A stretch of DNA of 64,000 nucleotides, from contig CM047430.1 in NCBI GenBank assembly GCA_026168455.1, positions 1,875,473-1,939,472 on the forward strand, given 5' to 3'. The position numbers and the translations under genes were made by a program. Under the pieces are notes generated by a model. It worked only from the letters and a program-made list of their open reading frames with translations, was not told the DNA's origin and did not search any database. The DNA comes from Theocolax elegans. Its lineage: Eukaryota > Arthropoda > Insecta > Hymenoptera > Cerocephalidae. Of this stretch, positions 14,656 to 27,671 are shown piece by piece; the first letter of the stretch is position 1; every line of letters begins with the position of its first letter.

Positions 14656-17600
14656 TAAGAGAAGCCATGCAGATAGCACGAAAAAGAACTAAAATTCGTA
14701 CATTCATGGATAAATTTGCCTGAAAACCAAATCACGACGACCACATGTATGTGGCGGAATTTCTGACTTTTTCAACAAAAATTGCATAAAATGTTTGTAA
14801 TATCATTGATTTCTCAGAATATCTGAAAATATAACGAATTTAGCACCGAGCGTAACGTATTTCGAATATATATGAGCACAGTGGCTTGGGAACCGGATTA
14901 CGAGGGCCACATGCGATGTAGCGGAATATCAGACTCATACGGCAAATTTGCATCGTGTGTGCGTAAAATCAATGAATAATAGACATATAAGATAAGTCAT
15001 GCAGATAGCACGAAAAAGAACTAAAATTCGTACATTCTTGTATAAATTAGCCTGAAAAACAAATCACGACGACCACATGTATGTGGCGGAATTTCTGACA
15101 TTTTCACTGAAAATTGCATAATATGTTTGTAATATCATTGATTACTCAGAATATTTAAAAATATAACGAATTTAGCACCGAGCGTAACGTATTTCGAATA
15201 TATATGAGCACAGTGGCTTGGGAACCGGATTACGAGGGCCACATGCGATGTAGCGGAATAACAGACTCATACGGCAAATTTGCATCGTGTATGCGTAATA
15301 TCAATGAATAATAGACATATAAGAGAAGCCATGCAGATAGCACGAAAAAGAACTAAAATTAGTACATTCTTGTATAAATTAGCCTGAAAAACAAATCACG
15401 ACGACCACACGTATGTGGCGGAATTTCTGATATTTTCACTGAAAATTGCATAAAATGTTTGTAATATCATTGATTTCTCAGAATATCTGAAAATATAACG
15501 AATTTAGCACCGAGCGTAACGTATTTCGAATATATATGAGCACAGTGCCTTGGGAACCGGATTACGAGGGCCACATGGTATGTAGTGGAATATCAGACTC
15601 ATACGGTACATTTGCATCGTGTACGCGTAATATCAATGAATAATAGACATATAAGAGAAGCCATGCAGATAGCACGAAAAAGAACTAAAATTCGTACATT
15701 CATGGATAAATTTGCCTGAAAACCAAATCACGACGACCACATGTATGTGGCGGAAATTCTGACTTTTTCAACAAAAATTGCATAAAATGTTTGTAATATC
15801 ATTGATTTCTCAGAATATCTGAAAATATAACGAATTTAGCACCGAGCGTAACGTATTTCGAATATATATGAGCACAGTGGCTTGGGAACCGGATTACGAG
15901 GGCCACATGCGATGTAGCGGAATATCAGACTCATACGGCAAATTTGCATCGTGTGTGCGTAAAATCAATGAATAATAGACATATAAGATAAGTCATGCAG
16001 ATAGCACGAAAAAGAACTAAAATTCGTACATTCTTGTATAAATTAGCCTGAAAAACAAATCACGACGACCACATGTAAGTGGCGGAATTTCTGACATTTT
16101 CACTGAAAATTGCATAATATGTTTGTAATATCATTGATTACTCAGAATATTTAAAAATATAACGAATTTAGCACCGAGCGTAACGTATTTCGAATATATA
16201 TGAGCACAGTGGCTTGGGAACCGGATTACGAGGGCCACATGCGATGTAGCGGAATAACAGACTCATACGGCAAATTTGCATCGTGTATGCGTAATATCAA
16301 TGAATAATAGACATATAAGAGAAGCCATGCAGATAGCACGAAAAAGAACTTAAATTCGTACATTCTTGGATAAATTAGCCTGAAAACCAAATCACGACGA
16401 CCACATGTATGTGGCGGAATTTCTGACATTTTCACTGAAAATTGCATAATATTTTTGTAATATCATTGATTACTCAGAATATTTAAAAATATAACGAATT
16501 TAGCACCGAGCGTAACGTATTTCGAATAGATATGAGCACAGTGCCTTGGGAACCGGATTACGAGGGCCACATGGTATGTAGTGGAATATCAGACTCATAC
16601 GGTACATTTGCATCGTGTACGCGTAATATCAATGAATAATAGACATATAAGATAAGCCATGCAGATAGCACGAGAAAGAACTAAAATTAGTACATTCTTG
16701 TATAAATTAGCCTGAAAAACAAATCACGACGACCACACGTATGTGGCGGAATTTCTGATATTTTCACTGAAAATTGCATAACATGTTTGTAATATCATTG
16801 ATTACTCAGAATATCTGAAATTATAACGAATTTAGCACCGAGCGTAACGTATTTCGAATATATATGAGCACAGTGGCTTGGGAGCCGGATTACGAGGGCC
16901 ACATGCGATGTAGCGGAATATCAGACTCATACGGCAAATTTGCATCGTGTGTGCGTAATATCAATGAATAATAGACATATAAGATAAGCCATGCAGATAG
17001 CACGAAAAAGAACTAAAATTCGGACATTCTTGGATAAATTAGCCTGAAAACCATATCACGACGACCACATGTATGTGGCGGAATTTCTGACTTTTTCAAC
17101 AAAAATTGCATAAAATGTTTGGAATATCATTGATTTCTCAGAATATCTGAAAATATAACGAATTTAGCACCGAGCGTAACGTATTTCGAATATATATGAG
17201 CACAGTGGCTAGGGAACCGGATTACGAGGGCCACATGCGATGTAGCGGAATAACAGACACTCATACGGCAAATTTGCATCGTGTATGCGTAATATCAATG
17301 AATAATAGACATATAAGAGAAGCCATGCAGATAGCACGAAAAAGAACTAAAATTCGTACATTCATGGATAAATTTGCCTGAAAACCAAATCACGACGACC
17401 ACATGTATGTGGCGGAATTTCTGACTTTTTCAACAAAAATTGCATAAAATGTTTGTAATATCATTGATTTCTCAGAATATCTGAAAATATAACGAATTTA
17501 GCACCGAGCGTAACGTATTTCGAATATATATGAGCACAGTGGCTTGGGAACCGGATTACGAGTGCCACATGCGATGTAGCGGAATATCAGACTCATACGG

Positions 17601-19719
17601 CAAATTTGCATCGTATGTGCGTAATATCAATGAATAATAGACATATAAGATAAGCCATGCAGATAGCACGAAGAAGAACTAAAATTCGTACATTCTTGGA
17701 TAAATTAGCCTGAAAACCAAATCACGACGACCACATGAATGTGGCGGAATTTCTGACTTTTTCAACAAAATTGGTTAATATATTAGTAATATCATTGATT
17801 ACTCAGAATATCTAAAAATTTAATGAATTTAGCACCGAGAGTAACGATATTTCGAATGTATATGAGCACAGTGGCTTGGGAGCTGGATTACGAGGGCCAC
17901 ATGCGATGTAGCGGAATATCAGACTCATACGGTACATTTGCATCGTGTACGCGTAATATCAATGAATAATAGACATATAAGATAAGCCATGCAGATAGCA
18001 CGAAAAAGAACTAAAATTCGTACATTCTTGTATAAATTAGCCTGAAAAACAAATCACGACGACCACACGTATGTGGCGGAATTTCTGATATTTTCACTGA
18101 AAATTGCATAACATGTTTGTAATATCATTGATTACTCAGAATATCTGAAATTATAGTGAACTTAGCACTGAGAGTAACGATATTTCGAATATATATAAGC
18201 ACAGTGGCATGTGAACCGGATTACGAGGGCCACATGCGATGTAGCAGAATATCAGAATCTTACGGCAAATTCGCATTATGTATGAATAATATCAATGAAT
18301 AATAGACATAATTATGATAAGTCATGTAGATAGCACGGAAAAGAACTCTAAGTTGTATATTCTTGGATAAATTAGCCTGAGAACCAAATCACGACGACCA
18401 CATGTATGTGGCGGAATTTCTGACTTTTCAACGAAAATTGCTTAATTTGTTATTAATATCATTGATTACTCAGAATATCTAAAAATATAATGTATTTAGC
18501 ACCGAGAGTAACGATATTTCGAATATATATGAGCACAGTGGCATGGGAACCGGATTACGAGGGCCACATGCGATGTAGCGGAATATAAGACACATACGGC
18601 AAATTTGCATCGTGTATGCGTAATATCAATGAATAATAGACATAATTAAGATAAGCCATGCAGATAGCACGAAAAAGAACTAGAATTAGTACATTCTTGG
18701 ATAAATTAGCTTGACAACCAAATCACGACGACCACATGTATGCGGCGGAATTTCTGACATTTTCACTGAAAATTGCATAATATGTTAGTAATATCATTGA
18801 TTACTCAGAATATCTAAAAATATAATGAATTTAGCACCGAGAGTAACGATATTTCGAATATATATGAGCACAGTGGCTTGGGAACCGGATTACGTGGGCC
18901 GCATGCGATGTAGCAGAATATCAGATTCTTACGGTAAATTTGCATCGTGTGTGCGTAATATCAATGAATAATGGACATAATTAAGATGAATCATGCAGAT
19001 AGCTCGGAAAAGAACTATAATTAGTACATTCTTGGATAAATTAGCCTGAATACCAAAACACGACGACCACATGTATGTGGCGGAATTTCTGACATTTTCA
19101 CTGAAAATTGCATAATATGTTTGTAATATTATTGATTACTCAGAATATCTAGAAATATAATAAATTTAACACCGAGAGTAACGATATTTCGAATATATAA
19201 GCGAGAAAAGGCTTGAGAACGGGATTACGAAGACCAAACGCGATGTTGCGTATTATCAGACTTTTACTGCAAATTTGCATCATGTATGAATAATATCAAT
19301 GAAAATTAGACATAATTAAAGATAACTCATGCAGATAGCACGGAAAAGAACAATAATTCGTACAATATTGGATAAATTAGCCTGAGAACCAAATCACGAC
19401 GACCACATGTATGTGGCGGAATTTCTGACTTTTCAACGAAAATTGCTTAATTTGTTAGTAATATCATTGATTACTCAGAATATCTAAAAATATAATGAAT
19501 TTAGCACCGAGAGTAACGATATTTCGAATATATATGAGCACAGTGGCATGGGAACCGGATTACGAGGGCCACATGCGATGTAGCGGAATATCAGACTCTT
19601 ACGGCAAATTCGCATTATGTATGAATAATATCGATGAATAATAGACATAATTAAGATAAGCCATGCAGATAGCACGAAAAAGAACTAGAATTAGTACATT
19701 CTTGGATAAATTAGCTTGA
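14652..19719. repeat. Satellite array, about 332-bp unit, second block
   Basis: About 15 more units of the same satellite in the same orientation and phase as the first block. The order of variants from about 16312 to 17640 (acttaaattcg, agtacattcttg, cggacattcttgg, cattcatgg) repeats that at about 10364-11700, so parts of the two blocks are segmental copies. From about 17750 to the right edge the units are increasingly diverged, with changes such as gaataatatcaatg and extra AATT insertions, as is usual at an array edge. Confidence 0.97.
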
Positions 19720-21166
19720 CCAGAAAATGTTGTGTCCCGGATAATTTTACAGATAAAAAAAAATTAAAGTTATGATTTTACTGATTTTGATTTTTGTAAA
19801 CGGAAGAATGGACTAAATAACTTTACTTAAATTTTACTGACGAGAACCGTGGTAGAGCAAGGCAGGTCTTAGCAGTTCCTGTGAAGGGTGTATAGGGTGA
19901 ATTGGTAGGGCAGCAGCTGTCACCAGGAGAAGATTTCGGCTTTCTCCAAGCCAAATCCAGGACGAGGAAGATGTGTGAGTCGAAACAAGTCCAAAACGAC
20001 GATGACGGGAAGATTGATTTCGAGAGTGAACGCAACAGTTTGTGAAACACGGGATAGTGGATGGAAGTCCGGATAAAATCAATTACGAGATCACAGATTT
20101 ATATTTTACACTCAATTTATTTAAAATAGCATAAATATATTTCACAGAATTAATAGCTTTTGACAAATAGATACGAATTTAAAACAACAGTAATTATTGT
20201 CCGAACTGAGGTACAAAATTTAACGTAGTTGAATATACGCGAAGATACAATCTCTTGTAAATGTGAGAGTATGAAGACCGACTTATTCGAGTCCGCTCGA
20301 TCGACTGACTACGACTCTGCTCGACTGACTGTTGATGCGCGTCTCCTCTCGAGGTGGTATGGAGGGGAACGACTGCTGCGCATCTTGTGGTACGCCGTTC
20401 TTGAAGGCGGAGCTGCTCTTGATTGGCTGTGGGCGGCCTTTTGGTGGTGGGCGGATGGGGCTGCGAATCCGCTTATTGGTTGGAGGTGGGGCTTTGTCAG
20501 CAAACTGATGAGATCTTCGGCGTCTTTGTCTTGGCGAATGTTTTGATTACGTACTTATTTATGTGATTTGGTGTATGCTATTGCAATTTTGTGAAGTCAT
20601 GCTATTGTCAAACACGTTAGTCATTCGAGTAAGAAGATATTTAAATAGTAATATTAACGGAGTCGAGAGTCAGTTTCGTAAACATGAGTGTGTTCGTGGA
20701 AAGACATTAATTCGTATATGTAACTTAATATTAAATAAATGTTATAATAACAAGTATTAGCGGCATTATACAATTCATAATGCATAAGATTATTATTAAT
20801 ATAACGTATTGTGGCGCGAAACGCATGAATCTATTGGGAAAGGATTAGGAGAACATGACATATGAATAGGTGGCAGAGGTTGCGTGGAGAATTAACGGTG
20901 GCGCTAGTCTGGTGGTGCAGAAGGGAACTAAGGATTTGACTTTGTGCGAGAGAGAAAAGTATAGGTGATTCATACGTGTACAATATATGCGTATACATAA
21001 CATATGAATATTGTATTTGAATACATTTATAACTAACTGCTAAATATATATATATTGTTTATATTTGAATACGATCATTACTAACACACTATTTTATACT
21101 TATTTTGGATAAATCGTGGTTATTGTTGACTAATATAAAAGTATAAAAAAACTGCCCGACATTACA
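19720..21166 (-). mobile_element. E1 LTR, copy 2, nested in E2
   Basis: The LTR runs from 19728 (tgttgtgtcc) to 21166 (...gacattaca), 1,439 bp. It is shorter than the E1 LTRs mainly because it has only one of the roughly 82-bp internal units. On the left it keeps about 8 bp of E1 internal sequence, ccagaaaa, up to the first bases of the primer-binding site, then switches to satellite. On the right the intact LTR tip abuts the pol gene of E2 at 21167. It is therefore the 5' LTR remnant of an E1 copy inserted into E2, with the body of that copy lost. Confidence 0.9.
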
Positions 21167-24100
21167 GTTGGTGTGATGGGCTTCTTCCTGGGGCGACTTC
21201 TTTTAGCTATAGGGGCATCGGGAATTGGCTTAGTTTGGGTTTTCGGGTTTACTGGCTGGTGGGGAATGGGAGTTCTATTTTGAATAGGAACTGAGATTTT
21301 CCGGGGAGGAATATGGAGATTTAAATCTGTTATGTGTACTTTAATTTGCCGCTTGCTTTTTAAATCCTCTATTAGGTATACCGTCGGGGAAAATACTTGT
21401 ATTATTTTTGCTGGACCAATAAATTTAGGGGCTTGTTTTGCTGCTATATAATTTTCGGCTGAGGATAAAATGCGGTTACGGTATCTAACTTAGTCGCCTA
21501 TTTGGTATTGTACATCCCTTCTACCTTTGTTATAATACCTCGCTTGCTTTGCTGTTGCTAAATCTATGTGTCTTTTAACAAGGTCATAAATTTGAGGCAA
21601 TCTGTGAATGCGCTCTACCCATTGCTCTGTGTCTGGGGCTGGAATTTCACTTGGCTTTTCTATATGCTTCCTTATAAGGGCTACGGGACGTGGATTTCTG
21701 CCTAAGTTTAAAAATGCTGGGCTATATTTTGTAGAGGAGTGTATAACTGTATTCAGCGCGAAATTGAACTCTCCGAGATGTCTATCCCAATCTCGGTGGT
21801 CATCTGTTAAATAACTATTTATCATCGGCTTTATATTTCTATTAACTCGCTCTACTGGGTTGGCTTGGGCAAAATATGGCGGAATGGTGGTTTGCACTAT
21901 ACCGTATTGTGTTAGTCTTTCTGTTACCATTCTACTGGCGAACTCGGTCCCATTATCTGTGACAAGGTATTTGGGACAGCCCCATCTATTGATGATGAGT
22001 TCGTCAAATGCCTGTAGCACGCTCTTTGCATCGGCTCGTCTAAGAGGCTTCATTTCAATGTATCGAGTGAACAAATCCTCGAATACAATGATGTATTTAA
22101 ACCCTTGTTTTGAGGGTGGTTTATGTCCCATTATGTCGGCTGCTACGACTGTCCATGGCTCGGTTATATTTCTCCCTTCCATTAGTCCTGGAGGTGCTTG
22201 CTGGCTACTCTTATGAGCTTGGCATTCTTGGCATGTCTTGACGTAATTGCATGTATCGAAATATATGCCTGGCCAATAATAGTAAGTGGCTAGTCTAGCG
22301 TAAGTTTTATCTATACCAAGATGGCCTGCTTGTGGCATGTAATGGGCTTCATATAGGGCTTTTTCGCGGTCGGCTTCTGGTAGAACTACTTTCCATGCAT
22401 CCAAGTCGGGCATAAAGGAATCTACAAGGGGATTGGGACGATGGGCGTATAATACATTATTGGCTATTCTGAGATCGGGGTATTTGTTGGGAAATTTGGT
22501 TACGGCTCTTAGTTTCTCTTGGTACCATGGATTATTGGTGTCTACCTTTAAGGCTGCTGCTATGGCTTCTGCTTCTTTGAAAGCTCTGGACAGTGCGTCT
22601 GGGACTTTGTGCATGGCTCCTTTTCGATGCACGAACTTGATGTTATAGTTCTGCAATATGGTATTCCAGCGAGCGAACCTTCCAGCTGGATCTTTTAGCT
22701 TATTCAGCCAAAGGAGACTGTGGTGATCCGTAATAAAGGTAAACTGTTCACCTTGCAAGTATCCTTTAAGCCTTTCTACAGACCAGAGAACAGCCAAACA
22801 CTCTTTCTCTGTAACTGTATAGTTTCGCTCGTCTTTGCTTAGCGTTCTACTTACGTAGTAGATCGGGTGTTCTTCGCCATTGATCTCCTGCGTGAGAACA
22901 CCTGCTATGGCGTAATCGCTGGCATCTGTTTGGAGGGTAAAGGGATGGAAAAAATCGGGACGGACTAAGACTGGGGCTTGGGTTAAGGCTAATTTAATTT
23001 TTTCAAATGATTCCTGCTGCTCCTGGTGCCACTGCCATCGTACATCTTTCCTCATTAAATAATTTAATGGCGTACGATATTTCGCTAAATCCTTTATAAA
23101 TCTAGAGTACCAACCCACTAAGCCGTTGAAACGTCTTAACTGTTTCAAATTTGTTGGTGCTGGGTACTCCAGTATTGGCTTAACCTTATCCTGGTTTGTT
23201 TGTAAACCGGACTCGTTAATTTTGTATCCGAGATAAGTGACCTCTGGACAGCAAAATTCGGATTTTTCGCGGTTAATTTGCAAGTTGGCTTTGTTTAGGG
23301 CTATAAGGACTATCTTTAACCATTTTATATGCTCTTCAAATGTTTTTGCCGTGATGATGATATCATCTAAGTAGGCAAAAACATGTGGCTCCCATTCCGG
23401 TTTGATCCACTTATCCATCAGCTGCTGAAACATGGCTGGTGCGTTCGTCAAGCCGTAGGGTACACGCTTAAATTGAAGTAGTCCTTTACCAGGTAGGGCG
23501 AATGCTGTTATTTCACGGCTCTCGGGGGCTAGGGGAACTTGATGGTAGGCTTGTGACAAATCCAGCTTGCTAATAAATCGGCTTTCCCGCAATTGGTCCA
23601 AAAATCGTCCATATTGCGCATTGGGTATGCTAATTTCTTTGTCATTTCATTTACTAACCTGTAATCAATACAAAAGCGGTATTTGCCATTTGCTTTTGGT
23701 ACGATTACCGGATAGCTGCACCATGGGCTTTGCGAGGGCTCTATAATGTCTTCTCTTAACATTCGATCTATTTCTTCATAGCCTGCTTGAAGCATTTTTG
23801 GCGAATATTTGCGGCGTGGCTGTCTGATTGGCTCTGCTCCTTGCACATCTAGCTTGAGGCTTGTTAGGTTAGTGACTCCTAAGGTTTGGGGTGTTTGGGG
23901 AATTAATTCATCTAGTAAGCGATGCATTTGCTCCATTTGCTTTGGGCTGGCTTGCTTTAATCCTCCTATACTCGCTACGGCTGGTATGCAACTAGGATCG
24001 TTACCTTCTGGATAGAATTGGTGTATGAGACCCTTGCCTGTCCACCAAGTATCATTTTCATAGTTAATACGCATATTAACTTTACGGTTAAAGTCAATTC

Positions 24101-24545
24101 CAAGTATGCAGTCATAATGGAGTCCATCTGCTACTTGAAATGGCATAACAACTTCGTCTCCATCGATTCTTATTATGATGTCGACCATGCCTTGGACAGG
24201 TATAACTGTACCATCTGCTACCTTGACTCCTGGGCACTGGGACGGTCTTAGCTTGTGTTGTAGCAGCTCGCTCATATTGCCTCCTAGGAACGATCTTGTT
24301 GCTCCATCGTCTAGGAGTGCAATCACCTTGTGGCCGTTTATTTCTAAATTGAAATAATGTCTTGGGTCAATATTAGGGACGTGTTGGATAAGCGATTCGC
24401 TCGTTGCTAACTTATATGGCTCAGACCCTTTGGGGTTTTGGGGCGAGGAAATACGGGTCTTTATCCCCTCTGGTTGTAGTTTCCCGACGTTTGGTGTGGG
24501 TTGCATTTCGTGCATTGCCTGATGTAAACGCCTGGTGTACCACAC
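21167..24545 (-). pseudogene. pol: E2 pol: protease, RT, RNase H, integrase (broken)
   Basis: Order on the minus strand: aspartic protease (ALLDDGATRSFL, near 24300), reverse transcriptase (YPVIVPKANGKYRFCIDYR; catalytic FAYLDDIII near 23370), RNase H (LQTDASDYAIAGVLTQ), integrase with HHCC finger (GHLGIDKTYARL...CQECQ), Asp in VAADIMG, Asp in LVTDNGTEF and Glu in NPVERVNR, then a basic C-terminal tail. The layout and motifs are Ty3/gypsy-type. Breaks: a one-base frame change in a T run near 23600 separates protease/early RT from the rest; an in-frame stop at 21490-21492 follows ...QYQIGD, after which the frame stays open to 21167, where the E1 LTR cuts it. The protease active site reads Asp-Asp-Gly instead of the usual Asp-Thr/Ser-Gly. 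Not functional as it stands. Confidence 0.93.
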
Positions 24546-26695
24546 TCATGACAGCGTCGGTTTGGGCATTCCGCTGCCCAATGGCCTAATTTGTTTGCTG
24601 CTCTTGCCAGTTGCTTCTGATGTTAAAATTTTTAGGCTGTTGTGCTGCTGCTTGCTGTTGGCTCGAGTTGATGCTTTTGGCTGCTTCGCTATACTGCTTG
24701 CTGGGGTATTGCTGTTTGTTGCTCCTTGGGGTATGCTTGGGCTGTTGGGTGTTTTTGGGAGGGTTTGGGCTAGCTACCGGGGTTCTGGTGGGTTTGAGGC
24801 TTCTGTTGTGCTTTGGTTTGGCTCGGTTTTTATCGCTGCTATTTTTCGTGGCTTCATTTGCGTGGGGTCTACATAAGCAAACCTTTGTAGCCCTGCAATC
24901 GTAATTGGCGGAGGTGGATTATATGCTTCATCTAAGTAGCGTCTAGCTTCTTCTCTCTTGCCTAATCGTTGTAGCTCGGTAAAATCATTAAAATGATGTC
25001 TTTCTATCTTTACTCGATAGCTCGGGTGCATGTTCCTATATGCCCTATCGAGTTATTCGTGGATGGACATTAGAGGCTTAAAATGATCAAACATCCCTCT
25101 TAACTTTTGTAGGTATGTGGCGATGTCTTCATTTGCTCCTTGCGTTCTAAGCTCTGCAGTGCGACGTAGGCTTATCTGCGTATCTTCCACTCCATATTGC
25201 AGTCTAAATGCTTCCATAAATTCGTTAAATGTTCTCCAGTTATGCTTTTCTCTCTTAAACCAGTCGTATGATTCGTCGTCGAGTACGGCAGGTAGAGAAA
25301 GCATAATTTCTTCCGCGGTGAACCCATGCGATTCTTTGCATTCCTCTAAGTTACGTAGGAATGTTTCAGGGTCGCCTTTTTTATTACCCTTGAACGATAT
25401 GTGCCACCTGTTGAAAATTTCGACCGTACGCTTTTCTCTTATAAACGTTGCGTCGTCTAATCTGCTCGTTCTGTAGGTGCTGCTCAGTGGGTGTATTGTA
25501 TTGTAATCGGGATGCGGCTGACTTGTAAGCTGGTTGCTATAATATCCCGGTTACTGCGGAGTTTGTTGCGGAATGGCGCTTGCGAATGCTTGTCGTTGCG
25601 CTTGGGGAATAGGGGAATATGGAATATCGTATGTTCTGTCGGTTAATCGTTGGGACGGGGGGGCTATATATGCATTTTGCGTTTGCTGCTGTGGCTGGCT
25701 GACGTATTGCACTTCATCTTCCCAATGGACGCTTGGTAAATTTCTGTTTAATTCTCTTCGTCTCGGGTCGATCTGGTTCGGTGACGTCAAATATCTCTGC
25801 TGCGTTGCTGCTGGTTGGCTTGTTGTGGGTGCTGTGACGATGGGACGGAAGGCTGATTGCTGGATGCAGTGGGATTGTCGGGACCGGAAATTTCGTTCAG
25901 AGTTGGGGGTTAGGTTGTGGTAGGTGTTGTGCAACTAACGAAGGGATTTCTTATAAGGGATGGGTTACTGGGTAAAGTGGGAGCTATGGCTTGAATAGTG
26001 TAATGTGACGTAGTATTAACTGTTAAATTCGATGTCGTTACGTCAGGCAGCGTGTGATAAATCTTTATATTTGGTGCATCTAATAAATTTTGGCTTGTTA
26101 TTATTGGCGTTGGCGTTAGTCTGTATGCAATCGATTGTGCTCGTGGGTGATTCGTTTGCCTTCCGGTTGGACTGCTGCTTCGTTGAGTTTGGCTATATGG
26201 GGTTGATCGCTGTGTTGGCTGCGTCATCTCTTGCATTGAAATTGGATCTGCATAGGGACCACGAGTTTGTCCTGTTTCCAATTCAATGAAATTTGCTTGG
26301 CTGCTTGCTTGCTGGAGTGGGTGAGAAGATATGGGAGGTAAAAAATTTGTTCGCTCAGATTGGGTAAGGGATAGGGATAACTCATCTGGATTTATTGCTT
26401 CTGACTCTTGTTCAACTGCTCGAGTTATTTTTTCTTCCGAAAACTCGTCAAACCACATTTGATCTGTTCGCGGATTCCATTGAGCCGCTGAGTCTCCAAA
26501 GTTGCGTCTAATTTCATAACGAGCTACTCTATCGCGAATAATAGCTATATCGTTATCTAAATTTAAAAATGATGTTCCCGCATAGAAGGCAACTCTTCCA
26601 TCGGCTAGTTCATTTATGGCTCGCCTAATTATTGGTGCGCCTTGGGCTGCACTTATTCCTACTAATTTTCCGCCTAATCTATAATTACGGGACAT
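24461..26695 (-). pseudogene. gag: E2 gag (broken by stops and frame changes)
   Basis: Starts at the ATG at 26695 (MSRNYRLGGKLVG...), long Gln/Pro/Thr-rich N-terminal region, then a capsid-like Retrotrans_gag segment (WFKREKHNWRTFNEFMEAF, RTAELRTQGANEDIATYL) and near the end a zinc-knuckle region (GHWAAECPNRRCHECG) at about 24490-24590, with a stop at 24461. Breaks I can see: a frame change near 25910-25934; in-frame stops at 25551, 25053 and 24774; another frame change between 24774 and 24600. Each of the three stops is followed by continuing gag-like sequence in the same frame. The upstream half of the first zinc knuckle is not recognisable. Gag would package the element RNA; this copy cannot make a full-length product. 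Confidence 0.85.
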
Positions 26696-27656
26696 TTTAA
26701 TCAGGTCTCAGGAAAAGATTTGCTTAATTAATAGCTCTTGCTCAACAATCGAATAGTTTAATGTTTATCTGTTAAATTAATTTTAATTTATAATTGATTA
26801 GGGAAAAAAAACAATGCAAGCTACCAACGAAATAATTATTTACTTAAGCAATAAACAATAAATTTGTTTGCTCCGTTAGTGCAAATCTGAATATTATTAC
26901 TAAGGAAATAATACAAAAAAAATTAATTAATTAAGCTACAGCAATCAGGAAAAATAAATAATTTTGCACGGTGCGTTTAGTATTTACGTTATGATTTTAA
27001 AACATGCGCTAAGGGAAAAAATAATAAGCTGTTAAATTGGTTAGGGAATGCAATGGCGAAACAAAAAAAATTTATTCGCTATTAGTATGGGTTATATAAA
27101 AAAAAATAATAATATATGTAGCTTGGTTAAGGGGGAAAGCTATAAATTAACCAAAGAATGTGCGTAGGAGGGGGAAATATCGTGCTATGTTATATATAAT
27201 TGTTAATGGTAAAAAAAAAAATGCAACCAATGGCGAATTTCAATATGTAGGGATGATAAGTAATTAAATAAATATATAAGCGTTCAAGCGAAAAATAAAG
27301 CAAATGCAAATTAATAGCAAATTATGTAAATAAATGTGTATACTATTTGTATATACATATGCTTCATATATACATGCGTTATTATTATGTAATATAAAAA
27401 TAAATATTCGGTAATATCAATTATTAATAGTAAAAAGAAAAATTTTCGCAACAGAAAATTATTAAGCTTCAGAAAATTAAATTATTAGCTGCTCGAAATA
27501 TAATAAATTTTCATTTCTACGACACGTGGTCGTATAAAGAAATATGGCCGTGCTTCGTCACCTCGCGTGTGTGTGCGCACGACGAACGAGAAGGAAAAAT
27601 GGCTGCTCTGCGTCTCGCTAGATGCTCACAATTTTTAATCCCAAAATAAAAATTAA
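26696..27656 (-). other. E2 leader, AT-rich, no gene seen
   Basis: Between the gag start and the primer-binding site lies about 960 bp of AT-rich sequence with many A runs. I see no reading frame or known motif. By position it is the 5' untranslated leader of E2. Confidence 0.6.
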
Positions 27657-27670
27657 CACGTTGGGCACCA
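27657..27670 (-). other. E2 primer-binding site, tRNA-Lys type
   Basis: Minus strand reads TGGTGCCCAACGTG. This matches 13 of 14 bases of the complement of the 3' end of insect tRNA-Lys(CTT), as I recall that tRNA (...CACGTTGGGCG plus CCA). One base separates it from the LTR tip at 27672, the expected arrangement for minus-strand DNA priming. Confidence 0.75.
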
Positions 27671-27671
27671 A

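Noticed and set aside
4001..17381. Recurrent open frames of 60-73 codons within the satellite
   Set aside because: They recur with the satellite unit, differ only as the units differ, and have no domain; they are by-products of the tandem repeat.
24535..26289. Long plus-strand frames opposite E2 gag
   Set aside because: They are the complement of the Gln/Pro-rich gag sequence and read as hydrophobic Leu/Cys-rich strings, typical antisense shadows.
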